Part shown: positions 1-10,396 of the stretch, in pieces
Layout: each line of letters begins with the position of its first letter
Numbering within the stretch: position 1 is the first letter of the stretch
Assembly: GCA_030068145.1 (NCBI GenBank)
Contig: JAPJBO010000277.1
Span: 185,415-249,414 of the forward strand
Length of the DNA stretch: 64,000 nucleotides
Source: Diplonema papillatum
Lineage: Eukaryota > Euglenozoa > Diplonemea > Diplonemida > Diplonemidae
Direction of reading: 5' to 3'
Program-made: the position numbers and the translations under genes
Notes under the pieces: generated by a model
Told to the model about the DNA's origin: nothing
The model's input: the letters and a program-made list of their open reading frames with translations, nothing else
Databases searched by the model: none

Positions 1-140
1 CTCTTTCTCATACTTTTCATTTTATTGGGTTGCGTCTTCCCTAACTCTAAGCGTCTTAAAAGGTCCTTTTGATGCCGAAACCAAATGGAAATAATATAAA
101 ATGGAAAAGGCAAATCCCTCCCTCCGCCTGTCCCTCCCTC

Positions 141-3100
141 TCATCGCAGGTAATTCAAGATGGCAGCGGTCCAGCGGTTGGTTAGCGGATCGTCGTATGT
201 CGATTTAACACGCTCAGCAACGAACTTCAGCGCCGGCGGCCTTCGTAGAGCGAAATCCTCCATCACGTCTTTTACGCTGGGCAGTCCTTGCGGGTAGGCC
301 TCCAGAGCGCTCGAGGCTGCGTTGTGGACCGGGTCATCTTCGAGAAGGACGTGCTGAGCAGTCGCCGCGTGCTGGCAAAGCCTGCATGAAACCCGGGTCC
401 TGTTCGGCATCACGGCCCGGCGAACGATTGCCTGGAACAGGTCCACTGCCCCAGGGACACGCTCAAGCGCCTGGAGAGTTGCCCCTTTGGTTGCGGTGTA
501 GGACGCGACCTCACGAATCTTCTTCAGCACCCCTCTCGACTCCATGTACGTGGCGGCCCTTTTCACAAAACCTACCGGGGTGTCCAGCTGCGGGAGCGCT
601 TCCCGCTCGTGCACGCATAGCGTCGGTATGCCGCCTTCCCGGTATACCAGCTCCACGTCCAGAGGGGGTCCCTCGTCAGCAGAGCCTCCGATGCGGCCTC
701 GTCTGCACGATCGATGTACACATCGCCCACATGTCCGCGATGCCACCGCATACACTGCCCAAAAGGGCCCACAATTCGGGCCACCGGATCGTCGTCTGCG
801 TTCCGCTGGGCGCGCGTGATCGCCGCCTGGCTGTCGCACCGCCATTCGACAGCTCTCGGGGGAACATCACACCTGCACAGCGCCGCCGCGAGTACCAGCA
901 TTGCGCAGAGCTCGGCCTCCGTACTTGAGGTGACGGATCCTGCCATCGCACACCCTACCACAGCCTGACCGACCGCGACACCTGCGGACCCCCGCGCTTC
1001 TCCCTCCAAAAACCCACCATCTGTGGCCACCACGAGGGTAGCCACACCGTCCCATTCACTCCGCACGGCAAGTTCCACCCGGCGCAGCACCTCCTCCCCC
1101 GGCGCTCCACCCCTCGGCGGCCGGCGTAGGAAGCCCGGCATCGGGAGTCGATCGTGCACGACGTTGCAGTGGTACGCTAGGTGGGCCCGCGTTCTCTGCA
1201 GGTGCATCAGTCTCTCGACTGTCGTCGACCCAAAGCCCTCCTTGCATGTCGCGAACCCGCTCAGCCCCTTGCTGTGTCGGTGCTTCGGGATGAGCTTAAG
1301 CATATTGGCGACCAGCTTAGGCGACTTTGAATCGAAGCACGAGGAGAGACAATGCACAGCGAGGGTGGGCAGCACGTGGCTTCGCACCAGGGCGCACTTC
1401 CGGCGTGTCGAGCGGAAATGGTGGGAGTTGACGAAGTCGATGAGCCTCGCAAAACGCTCTCCCTTCTCCGAGTCATTGGTGCAATGTCCGTCTACCTCCC
1501 TCGCATGCACGCAGGCTCCAAGTAACACAGCCGCATCGGTCGTCTTCCTCGACGGATTCTCTCCCCACTCGAACTCCGATTTCGCCACAACCACCACCTT
1601 CTCATCCGCCAGATCCAGTTCGCGGGATCGCGCCCAACTGCGAAGGTTCCCGAACGTTCGGTCCACTTTCGATTTTGAGGTCCTCGCTACTACATCATCC
1701 ACGTACGCTCGTACAGTTGGGCGGCTCGCACGTGTAGAGCAAGAACAGTAACACGCTCAGAGAGGAGCCCTGGAGTAGGCCCCTCTTTAGAGGGACCGGC
1801 GTTGTGAATCCCTCGTAGTGGACAATCGTCACACTTTGGCCTTCTATGACGCGCGCCACTGTCTCAGCCCACTGCCGTCCTAGCAACCGTTCCACGCACT
1901 TCACCAGTATACCATGCGGCACGGTGTCGTACGCCGACAACACATCCACCAACAGGAGCCACTGAGAATGTGCTCTTGTACGAGGGGCTTCAGTTTTAGG
2001 TACAACGCGGTGTGCAGCTTCGAAAACATCGGCATGATCGCTATCGGTCTATATCCGCGGGGTTGGACCGTTGGAGCGGCTTCCCTTTCCAAAAGAGAAA
2101 GATCCACAAAACACGCTGCCGCAGAGAGAGGCCCTCCTGCAACCACAGGTTCAACTCAGCCGTCGTCGCTTCGATCGCTTCTTTTTCCATGATTCTCAGA
2201 AATTTTGGCGAGTAATCGGCCGTTCTAGCTGTCGGTCGCATGCAGCTTATTGCATCTTCTACCTCTTCGGGTCGGAGTGTCACTCCACGATACGGACGTA
2301 ACGGGTGTTGCACAGCGTCGGACTCCGAGTCGTACTTCGCTTGCAGGAACTGGGAGAAGATCTCCGGATGTTCAATTACGGGGGGCTGGGTAGGGTGCTC
2401 GATGTCGCGCGAGGTGCGCGGACCCCTTAGTTGCGGTTAGTAGGTCAAGCTTGCGACGTATCGAACGAATCTCGGCATTCACGGGGGCCCGTTGTTCTGG
2501 CCTGGCGAAGTGTCGCCGGATGAGACGTTCGTGGAGGGCGGTCTGGAGACGCGCGACCTTCGTGTTTCTCGGGCGCGGAGGCGGTTGATCAGCTGCACGA
2601 TTGCTGCCTTCAATCAGCTGAGCGTAGGTCGTCTGGCGAAGCCGTTGTCCCCTGCACGGGTAGACCATCCTGGGGGCCCCACTTAGGGTTCTGTCGTGAA
2701 CCAGAACAACGGCGGCGTGATCGCTGCTTCCAGTAAACTTGACTGCCGATAAGCTCCAGCGAGAATTCGGAGGTACGAACGCCCGGTCCAGCGACGAGGT
2801 TGCATTAGACCTCGAGAAGGTAGTTCTCATCCGCACAAGTTCTCGGGCAGGCTCTGTACGCATCCTCGCCTCGACCATCGGGGTCGTCCTGGGATTGAAA
2901 TCCCCGACAACAACGTAATCAGAAGCGCACTGCCTTGCGCGGCCGGCTACCCACTCGCCTAGACGGAAGGTCATACGATCCCGCTTGTTACACGGGACGT
3001 ATACGCTGACCACCCGTAACGTCGCGTCAGCCAAGTGTAGGTCAGCACTGCAAGCGCCAAATCCGGACACGCACCAGTCTGCCGTCAACGGTGTTTGGTT

Positions 3101-3343
3101 GGGTATGAGGACCGCGGTTCTGGCAATGGGCTTTTCATGTGCATACGGACAGGTTCCGATGACAACCGTGCGCCATCCGGCACGCGAGGCATACTCTCTA
3201 AATATTGTGGGCTCACGGCCAATCTCATTCACCGTCAGAATGTCGGCGGAGGGGAGGAGATGAAAGAAACGCTCCAGGCACATCTTGGAGGAGGCATTGC
3301 AGGACACTAGAGTAAGTCGCCTCTCAGGCGAGGTAGGGATCAT
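141..3343 (-). pseudogene. LINE ORF2: endonuclease, reverse transcriptase, RNase H (frameshifted)
   Basis: Read on the minus strand in at least six successive frames: 3343-2372, 2313-2041, 2146-1901, 1952-1695, 1702-572, 845-141. The first segment is an AP endonuclease with LTLVSCNASSK, VGDFNPRT and a late SSDHAAVV motif. The next segments carry the RT fingers (YRPIAIMPMFSKL), motif A (VDVLSAYDTV) and motif B (KRGLLQGSSLSVLLF). The catalytic YVDD lies at about 1695-1710, exactly where the frame changes. RNase H follows with TDGG, TEAEL and CDSQA as its acidic residues. The last segment has a Cys-x2-Cys/His patch (SCRLCQHAATAQH). Frame changes near 2400, 2060, 1950, 1720 and 670 make this a dead copy unless sequencing indels are responsible. 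Confidence 0.85.
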
Positions 3344-3575
3344 GACGCTTGGTTGCGGAAGGTAAGGTAGAAGAAATTCGTGGTTCGAGTTGATAGGAGC
3401 AAAATTGGTTGAGCTGTTGTTTGCAGTCGGTCGTGGCGGGTCTAAGGCGCTCGCAAATAGCTGCCTTCCCCTGCCTGCGCCTTTGGTGGCGGCGTGGCGC
3501 CCGTCGCCAGTTCGCGCGGCCTCTTCATCGGGGTTGACTCGGTTCGCATCTCAACGTCAGACGTCGGCTTTGCTC

Positions 3576-4526
3576 CTACACACCCTCTCCCCCCGCGCCA
3601 TTCCCCTTCCCACCGTGCCCCTTTCCCCTCCCAGACCCCGCCTTCCGCTCCACCACCCTGGCTGGCGCCACTTTTTCCTTTTCCCCCTCCTCCTGCTTCT
3701 GTACTTTCGCATCCCCATCTTCCTCCTTCTCCTGCTCCAAGGGTCTCGACATCCCAGTCCCACTCGTTGCAGTACCTACATCCTCCCTAGTCGCCACGCT
3801 CGCGTAGGTGGGTTTCATTCCGTCCCCGTCTCCGACCAGCCCGTACACCGGCCTCAGCACGTAGTCTCTCTCAATTCCTTCCTCCTTCAGGATCATCCCC
3901 ATTTCGTATTCCCCCAGCATCCGATCGAGCCCAGTCACACCGAAACCCTCCCTCACCATTTCCCAGTATCGCTCTTTGTCCCGCATCGCCTGCTCCTTCG
4001 TTTTCACGAAAACGCCGTCCCGCTTGACGGCAATCCCAGCTGCATCTAGGTAGGCCGCGAGCCGCTCAATCTCCCCCTCGTTCTTCGAGTCGACAAAAAC
4101 CCTGTACCCGGATGCCGACGCTCGCATTACCTTTATGTTCATGGTGAGCCTGTCCGCCGCCTCCAATATGTCTAGGGGGGGGCGCATCGTTTTGTCTCCG
4201 CGCGCGGCTTTCCTCAGGAAGACTTCAAGCTCGATGCCTCCCGGCGGCTTCACCACCCAGACGGCCGGGTGAATCGAGAACCCCTTTTCAGCAGCACACC
4301 ATGCAGCCACTTTGCCGTCTGTATCTTCCGCCAGCTCCAGAAGCTTCACCGTGTTCCCTTTGTAGTAGCTGCCCGCATGCCGGAGGCGCTTTACGGTTGT
4401 CACGGCACCCAGAGCCTTCACCGCCTCCCCAACCGCGTCGGAATCGCCGCACAATAACCACACGTTCTCAAGGGCGCCTACGATGTCAGTTTCACCGAAC
4501 AGGAGCGTCTCCACCTCGCTAGGCAT
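3576..4526 (-). CDS. LINE ORF1 protein (gag-like, nucleic-acid-binding role presumed)
   Basis: Intact 316-residue ORF starting at the ATG at 4524-4526; a longer reading from a GTG at 4643 would run through an unrelated repeat, so the ATG is preferred. The protein begins MPSEVETLLFGETD and has a mixed alpha/beta N-terminal half. It then has a region rich in Lys, Glu and Arg, and ends in a Gly/Lys-rich basic tail (RGKGHGGKGNGAGG) suited to RNA binding. No zinc knuckle is visible. Its place directly upstream of the endonuclease ORF on the same strand marks it as the ORF1 of the same LINE. It is the only undamaged reading frame of this element. The specific RNA-binding fold is inference. Confidence 0.7.
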   Translation of the reverse strand: MPSEVETLLFGETDIVGALENVWLLCGDSDAVGEAVKALGAVTTVKRLRHAGSYYKGNTVKLLELAEDTDGKVAAWCAAEKGFSIHPAVWVVKPPGGIELEVFLRKAARGDKTMRPPLDILEAADRLTMNIKVMRASASGYRVFVDSKNEGEIERLAAYLDAAGIAVKRDGVFVKTKEQAMRDKERYWEMVREGFGVTGLDRMLGEYEMGMILKEEGIERDYVLRPVYGLVGDGDGMKPTYASVATREDVGTATSGTGMSRPLEQEKEEDGDAKVQKQEEGEKEKVAPARVVERKAGSGRGKGHGGKGNGAGGEGV

Positions 4527-4548
4527 TATACAAGGGGGGGTTTTTTTT

Positions 4549-4766
4549 TTTTGTATAAGCACCTGCTTTGTAGGAAATACTTGAGGAGGCTGCCAGTTGC
4601 AAAGATCAAAGGAGGTAAATGTGCTGTAGCCCACACGAAACACAGGTAAATCTGGGTTCAGTGGCGGGCGTAAGCGTTCAACAAAAAAGACCCATTTTGT
4701 AGTTGTATTGTTTCTCCCCCTCTAGCCTCCTTCGAAGTAAGCACAAGGCAGCCCCTCGAGTATTTT
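4549..4766 (-). repeat. SINE-like family 1, full copy
   Basis: Dispersed ~220-bp repeat. In retroposon orientation it begins AAATACTCGAGGGGCTGCC and ends GGTGCTTATAC followed by an A-tract (seen here as T's at 4540-4553). Other copies are at 7947-7974 plus 10016-10219, 11391-11494 (3' half), 17384-17605, 18213-18456, 33690-33787 (3' part), 39188-39422 and 56905-57135. Near the 3' end AAATACTTGAGGAGGCTGCC is a diverged inverted copy of the 5' end, so the RNA could fold on itself. The A-tail and truncated copies favour retroposition over cut-and-paste. Confidence 0.75.
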
Positions 4767-5575
4767 ACCAAACATGAAATGTTGGGGGCCCGGGTTCTGA
4801 CCCCACCCATGACACTTTTCCGGTCGATGATTGTTTTCGAGGTTTGTGCATCACCCAAACTTAACTGCGCCCGAACTTTACTGTTTCCCGAACTTTAACA
4901 GCTGCCTCCAGTCGACACTCGCCCCGCGCCGGCCTTTAGCCGAGCGCACGTACTTGAGGACACGTTCACATAGCCGAACAGCTTCCAAACAGCCATTGCT
5001 TCGACGTGTGGCAACAGGGTTGGTCTTCGTGAAGAACGAACACGCGGTGAAATACTCGAGGGGCTGCCTCGTCTTTATTTTCAACGGGGGCTAAATATCA
5101 TAGCCGCTGAAGGGACAAACGCTACAACTACAAAGTGCTTTTTGTATTAGCAAACCTGCGGTTGCCAATATGTATTGTCTGCAGACTAAAAAGGCAGCGT
5201 GTTTCGGTGGTTGATCAGAATTGCTAACTTGAAAACGAAACAGTCCCTGCGTTCGCGAGCAAAACCCGTAACGATGAACGGGGTGCGTACCAGATCATCC
5301 GTAAGGGGTTGATGCCTTCAGCCCCTTCTGGCTTCGTCCCCAACAGGAGAGTCTTTGCATTCCGCTTCTTCTTTTCCGATCGCGGTGCAACCGCTTGTCG
5401 TTTCGGGTTTCGCCCGTGAGCGCAGACCAGTCCAAAAGGGGGAGTAGGGGGTCGTTGTTGTTGGTGCTGGTTTTGAGGGATATGGAAAGGTAAGAAATCT
5501 TTTTGCGGTGGTCTCCGCCAGGGCCCGGTAGTTTGTGCTACCTCCGTTTTCCTACGGTCGGTCTCTTCTCAACTC
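4767..5575. other. Intergenic stretch without a recognisable gene
   Basis: No ORF with recognisable protein features. A ~30-bp fragment of SINE-like family 1 (AATACTCGAGGGGCTGCC) sits at 5050-5070. A stretch at about 5395-5440 resembles 42425-42470 (GTTTCGCCCGTGAGCGCAGA type), so part of this is dispersed repeat. Otherwise nothing seen. Confidence 0.5.
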
Positions 5576-5706
5576 AAGACTGTACGTCCTCTTTCACTCT
5601 TTTCCTCACTTTGGCTAACCGAAAAAGACTCCTGCAACCGACACCAAGAACACATTTTCTGGCTGGCCGAAGTGAGAAAAAGAGCGAAAGAGTACGTACA
5701 GTAGTG
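5576..5706. repeat. Imperfect inverted repeat (hairpin-forming)
   Basis: The arm at about 5578-5622 (begins ACTGTACGTCCTCTTTCACT) pairs with the arm at about 5662-5706, whose complement reads ACTGTACGTACTCTTTCGCT. The loop is about 40 bases. Part of the loop (GACACCAAGAACACA) recurs at about 6437-6450, so it belongs to a dispersed element. Function unknown. Confidence 0.6.
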
Positions 5707-5794
5707 AGGAGTGGAGAGTACGAGTGTAAAAGAGCAGTGATAGTGCAAACTATCGAACCGACGGGGGGATTGCAAGGACGTGCTTGGAATGGGT

Positions 5795-6118
5795 ATGTGC
5801 TCAACACCGCACTGGTCCCGTCTGCGCCGTGTCGGTCCTTTAAGCCACGGACACACAAGGCGGACCATCATCAGCGCGGAACCTGAGTGTCTGCAGACAG
5901 GACAGCGGTGTGAGTCTGGTTTGTCAGGCGGCTGTTCGTAGCTCGTCACAGCCAGGACCACCCGTGCTACTGGAGCACCCCTACAACCGTGTCTGAGCAA
6001 TCAGTTAAAAAACTCAGGGCACTCGCCCTGATTGTGACTGCGACTCGCTAGGCAGCACTGACTTGTCTTCTTTTTACGGTGGCAATCTGCGAAGTAAACT
6101 CCGCAGAGCACAGTGGAC
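5795..6118 (+). repeat. Dispersed repeat family 5, copy without insertion
   Basis: About 320 bp that recur at 31432-31950 with high similarity. Shared blocks include GCCACGGACACAC, CAGGCGGCTGTTCGTAG, CAGGACCACCCGTGCTAC and GCGACTCGCTAGGCAGCAC. This copy reads straight through CTGAGCAATCAGTTAAAAAACTCAGGGC, broken here as CTGAGCAAT then AAAACTCAGGGC. It serves as the empty site for the SINE insertion in the 31-kb copy. No coding capacity recognised. Confidence 0.75.
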
Positions 6119-6567
6119 ATGGGGTTGCCGTCTATCGAACCGACGGGAGGGCCCGCCGGGGGGGGTCCCGGGGGGGCAGGTTCCCCGGGGGGGAAATGTT
6201 TCTTGGGGGGGGCCGTTGTATAATGGTTTAGCTTGCAGGGTATTGGAAAGGTTGAAAAAGGTTTTGGGGGTCACCATCGGTTTGTGCTTTTATTTTTTTG
6301 GGGGGAATTATTTTTTCGGGGGTTCGCGTAACCCTTCTTTTCCGGAAGACAACGGTATATTTTCTTTTCTCGCTGGCGCTCTTTTTTCTCTGTATCTCTC
6401 TCTTTGGCTAGCAAAGCGACTATTGCGACCGACACCACGACCACACCCGTAATGAATGTGATCAAGGGCCCCCCACGTTCTACATGTTGAGCATTGAGTT
6501 CTTTAAGGTGCAAGTGCCATCAAGGCAGGCGAGCACTGTTGAGCAGGAGTTGCCATGTAGGCATAGT
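6119..6567. other. G-run-rich intergenic region
   Basis: Several runs of seven or more G on the plus strand at 6155-6210, plus GGTTTTGGGGGT-type tracts to 6320, which could form G-quadruplexes. The motif GTTGTATAATGGTTTAGC at 6213-6230 recurs at 6771-6788 and, with one change, at 53915-53932; it looks like an RNA polymerase III A box. No gene recognised. Confidence 0.45.
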
Positions 6568-6766
6568 GGTCAAACGATTCGCATGCAATAATAATTATCG
6601 CATTATCGCACAAAATTATCGCATATAATCAGCGTGCGATAATATGCGATAGTCCATACTACTGTATTTGCCCAGGTTTTAAGCATGCGATAATGCGAAT
6701 GAAAATACGATAATTGGCGCCAAACCCCCAAATGCGATAATATGCGATAATGCGAATCGTTTGACC
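6568..6766. mobile_element. 199-bp MITE with GGTCAAACGATTCGCAT termini
   Basis: Left end GGTCAAACGATTCGCAT at 6568 is mirrored by ATGCGAATCGTTTGACC ending at 6766. The interior is AT-rich and made of repeated TATGCGATAATGCG / ATTATCGCA motifs in both orientations. No ORF. No clear target duplication is seen (flanks CATAGT and GGTCG), so the insertion mechanism is open. Only one copy occurs in the window. Confidence 0.65.
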
Positions 6767-6829
6767 GGTCGTTGTATAATGGTTTAGCTTGAAGGGAAGC
6801 GTGTAGGCCGGGGGGGGGCGGATGGGCGA

Positions 6830-7096
6830 AAAGGGAAGCCATGCCTGCCGCTCCTTTTGCTCTTGCAACACCTCCCACAGAGGCTTCGAAGCCTTCGGCT
6901 CCGCATCGGTGCCGTCAGCCACCGCGGCCAGCTCCTGCAGGTCGGGTGCCAGGGGTTTGCTCTCCGGCCCCGCATGTTCCTTCGGCCCTTCCGTCGCCAC
7001 CGCCTCTTCTTCGAACTCGGCGCCTTCCCATTTCTGCCGGATCGTTCCGGTTGCGTGGAACGACTTCCGCTTCGTGATCAGCTCTGCGAGATCCAT
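6830..7096 (-). pseudogene. FAM192A/NIP30-like first exon (orphan)
   Basis: From an ATG at 7096 the minus strand encodes MDLAELITKRKSFHATGTIR, a KWEGAEFEEE acidic stretch and then KPLWEVLQEQKERQ. The last segment closely resembles the conserved N-terminal motif of FAM192A/NIP30 (PSME3-interacting) proteins, where a positively charged segment precedes RSLYERLQEQKDRK-type sequence. The reading then changes character at about 6830 (AWLPFSPI), where CAG|GCATGG could be a rare GC donor. I found no downstream exon before the LINE, so the gene is incomplete or broken. Two further partial copies follow upstream at 7260-7402 and 7585-7732. Family assignment rests on one short motif. Confidence 0.5.
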
Positions 7097-7740
7097 TTAA
7101 CAGAGGGCCCCCCGTACACAACACGACGTTGTGCTTGTGCACGGCGGTTGACCGATTTCTTTTGCTTCCCCTCTGTTTTGTTTACCTCTGTTTTGAGTTA
7201 CAGTTCGCCTGATATTGCGGGATTCTAGGGGTTCTGGGTAACTTTTGGTGAATGGATTCTTTGTGTGCCAGGGGTTTGCTCACCCGCCTTCGGTTTCCGT
7301 CGCCACCGCCTCTTCTTCGAACTCGGCTCCTTCCCATTTCTGCCAGATCGTTCCGGTTACGTGGAACGACTTCCGCTTCGTGATCAGCTCTGCGAGATCC
7401 ATTTGCCAGGGGGCCCCCCGTACACAACACGACGGCAGCGCCGCTTCGGTTGTGCTTTGTGCACGGCGGTTGACCGTTTTCTTTTGCTTCCTCTGTTTTT
7501 TTACCTCTATTCTGAGTTACCGTTCGCTTGATATTGCGGAGTTTTAGGGTTTCTGGGTGACCTTTGGTGAATGCATGAATTGAGTTCGGGTTTGCTCTCC
7601 GGCCCCGCCTGTTCCTTCGGCCCTTCCGTCGCCGCCGCCTCTTCTTCGAACTCGGCGCCTTCCCATTTCTGCCGGATCGTTCCGGTTTGCGTGGAACGAC
7701 TTCCGCTTCGTGATCAGCGCTGCGAGATCCATTTGCCAGG
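7097..7740 (-). repeat. Two partial tandem copies of the FAM192A-like exon
   Basis: The segment around the ATG is repeated with ATGs at 7402 and 7732, spacing about 306 and 330 bp. The first copy keeps the frame for about 40 codons (MDLAELITKRKSFH, then KWEGAEFEEEAVATE) and then diverges; the second has a one-base change of frame after KSFHA. Each copy lacks the KPLWEVLQEQ motif. A SINE-like family 3 fragment lies in each spacer (7195-7262 and 7512-7573), so exon edge and SINE were copied together. Confidence 0.7.
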
Positions 7741-7946
7741 GGGACCCCCCGCACCCCTTTTTTTATACTGCTGGTCCGAATTCAGAAGGTAACGGTGGAC
7801 ATCAACCTTTACTACACGGTGGCGTGGCCGCGTGAGCTGGAAGTGTGCGTTCTCAGTTTCCACACAGTTCTGGCAAGCCAAGTCCAGTTCGCATCGAGTG
7901 CACCCATACTTGTTCTCAGCGTTGCGACGAGTCAGAAGTTTTATTT

Positions 7947-10219
7947 TTGTATAAGCACCTGCTTTGTAGGAAATTGAGCCAATTCACCTACCCCCCCTGA
8001 AAGCGACTTGAGCTCGATTACACTAGATTACGCGTCGATTACACTCGATTACATGCGATGCAGATTATCGCCACAGATTCTTTGCATTCTAATCCAAACG
8101 ATTACACTCGATTACACTCGATGCAGATTATCGCCACAGATTCTTTGCATTCTAATCCAAACGATTACACTCGATTACGATCGATTACAATCGATCAACT
8201 TTTGGTGAATTGGGGGGGTACTGTAACAATTGATTAAACACACAGCACTCAGCCAATCCTGAGTAGCTGATGCAACGTGTCTATTATCGAGCCTTCTTCT
8301 GGGGCTAAAGATGCTGATAGCACGATCATCGAATATCGAACAAAAAGAAGCATATTCGTCTGAAAAAAGGATGTAGCCAGGCAGTGCAGCAGGGGACGAG
8401 GAAGTTCGGACTGACTTGTGGAAGCAGGTTGTCGAGTGCATAGGGGCTCGGGTACCATTTTCCCGTATTAGCAACCTTTGCGATTTAGCGCAGCTAATAC
8501 TCGAGCCTTTTGGCATTCCCTGCGGGGCAGTTCCAGGCGATATGGCTGTTCGACAAGCGCTTGGCAGACACCCTGTCCTCGAAGATGTCAAGTTTCTGTT
8601 TGTGGGTTCGATCTCCCTGGCGATAACAAGGCGGTTGAAGACGGAGGCTAATCTCACCTTTAGGCGCATGCCATTGTCAGACGCTACCGTCTGGCATTGC
8701 GCAATTCGTGCCATAGTCGTTGGGGGTATTGGCAAGGGGGTTCAGTGGACACTCATCTGTTGGCTCCTCGTTACTGCCCACGTAGGTTCCGGGAGGTCTG
8801 CTTGGCTGCACGCGGCTTGTGGTGTTGCTTCGTTCTTGAACTTTTTCTTCGGCTTCATGCGGTTCATCGTCCCGGCCTGCCCCTGGTACACGACTCGTCT
8901 CGTCTCCGTAGCTCGTCTATCCTGCTTCACTTCGTGCTTCCATCGAGCCTACTTGCGCTGTCACATTCCGATGGGTAGTGCGTCTGCGGGAGGAACCTGG
9001 CTGACACACCCTGTCCCTGCGGCCTTCATCGCTGTCTGCTCTCGTGCGCCCACTGTGGGGCATGATTCCGCCTCGGATCCTCGGTTGTGCTCCTTAGCTG
9101 GATTGCTAGCTCGATAAGAAGAGCTGGTGTGTGGGCACAAGCGAATGTGGTTGCGGTTGCGGGCCGGCCGGCGTGACTGCGAGCAGACAGGCTGCATGCG
9201 CGTGGGCCCAATCGCGCCATTCACGCGGTACTCCAAAGGCCTAATCGGGCCGGGCCGGCACATACAGATTGCGACCGGGGCCAGCGTCGCACCTCGGTCT
9301 CGTCCCTTACAGCCGGAGCTCGTGGCTCTCCCCAAGCCTCTGGGAAGGTGGCGGAGCTGGGAAGACGCGAGAGAAAACCAAAGTAGCGGCGGCCGACCTC
9401 TGTCTGCAAGCACGTCTCTGGCAGGGCAGTCGGCACCAAACGGAGCACAGTACCTCTTCCAAAGCAGTCGGCTGAAGCGGAGCACAGTCAATGGGCATTC
9501 AGAGAGTGCAAAGCATGTCTCTTGTAGGGCAGTGGGCAGCGGGCTTTGACTTGTTTTGATGTGCTCTCGGGAAAGGTCAGCGCGGTAGCGATGACCAGGA
9601 GATCACATACAGATGGGTGGGGAGAGGCCCTGGGACTAAGGCGTGACTACCCCCGTCCCTGTCCCTCCCAGGGCGCCACCCCGAATCTAGCCTGGCTCCA
9701 CCACGGTGAAGGCCCACACCTGCGGTTTCCGTCCCTCGTATGCTTGTGCCTGGCACTTCTTGGGCCAGACAGTGGTCAACATGGTCGCTCATGGGCCAGC
9801 CAGGGGTCCACCAGTGGTCGAACCCAAAATACTAGTGTCAATTTCGATCACACTCTACAACGCTCGACTACACTCTACTACACTCTACTACACTCGATTA
9901 CACTCTACTACACTCGATGACACTATATTACACTCGATTACAATATTTCTTTGCATTCTAACCCCAAAATATTACACTCGATTACGCTCGATCAGGGGGT
10001 AGGTGAATTGGCTCAGAAATGCTTGAGGAGACTGCCAGTTGCGATAGATCAAAGGAGGTACATGTGCTGTAGCCCACACGAAACACAGGTGAATCTGGGT
10101 TTGGTGGCGGGCGTAAGCGTTCAACAAAAAAGACCCACTTAAATTGTAGTTGTATTGTTTTCTCCCCCTCTACTCTAGCCTCCTTCGAAGTGAGCACAAG
10201 GCAGCCCCTCGAGTATTTC
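7947..10219 (-). repeat. SINE-like family 1 copy split by the transposon
   Basis: The 3' end (GTATAAGCACCTGCTTTGTAG) lies at 7949-7974 and the remainder at 10016-10219, ending in CTCGAGTATTT. The two pieces join at the duplicated GAAAT to give a continuous family member closely matching the copy at 18213-18456. This dates the SINE as older than the transposon. Confidence 0.85.
7975..10015. mobile_element. 2041-bp DNA transposon with 21-bp TIRs and 5-bp target duplication
   Basis: Left end TGAGCCAATTCACCTAC at 7975 is mirrored exactly at the right end finishing at 10015. Flanking GAAAT at 7970-7974 and 10016-10020 is a 5-bp target-site duplication, and removing the element rejoins a SINE-like family 1 copy perfectly. 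Subterminal arrays of ATTACACTCG-type repeats occur on both sides (8010-8200 with a ~70-bp unit twice, and 9840-9985). The interior (8230-9830) has no convincing transposase: plus ORF 8416-9117 and minus ORF 8175-8735 match nothing I recognise. A stretch near 8920 on the minus strand (WKHEVKQ) also occurs in the element at 51185, near 51850. It is probably a degenerate or non-autonomous copy. Confidence 0.85.
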
Positions 10220-10396
10220 TTGCGTAAGTGGGATGGCTGCCGTGACGAACCTAGCTTCTTCGTATCACATGCGGAGAGAGAGAGTGAAGAGAACGACAGG
10301 GTTTGGAGGAGGACGCGGCGTGCGTCGGGGCCCGTGAGGAAGCACCGGCCACCTTGCTAGATAAAACCTGCCTTGGAAGAGGCACCTGAAAGTGGC

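Larger units (their letters stand above)
141..4526 (-). mobile_element. Decayed non-LTR retrotransposon (LINE, RNase H-bearing)
   Basis: A LINE lying on the minus strand, read from about 4526 down to 141, with bases 1-140 as probable 3' untranslated sequence running out of the window. The order is ORF1 (3576-4526), then ORF2 with apurinic endonuclease, reverse transcriptase, RNase H and a C-terminal Cys/His patch. Presence of RNase H places it near the I/Tad-type groups by known architecture; I did not build a tree. ORF2 is broken by at least five frameshifts, so this copy cannot make a full enzyme. The 5' end abuts a T/G homopolymer and the A-tail of a SINE-like repeat at 4549. A poly(A) end and target duplication cannot be judged because the 3' end is cut by the window. 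Confidence 0.85.

Noticed and set aside
4780..4815. tRNA T-arm (GGGTTCTGACCCC)
   Set aside because: Palindromic short match only; no acceptor stem, D-arm or anticodon arm can be placed around it.
8010..8200. CRISPR-like or direct-repeat array of GATTACACTCG
   Set aside because: No spacer structure; these are subterminal repeats of a eukaryotic DNA transposon.
8416..9117. 233-codon plus ORF inside the 7975-10015 transposon as a transposase
   Set aside because: Has hydrophobic stretches and no acidic catalytic pattern; the minus strand is equally open nearby. Left uncalled.
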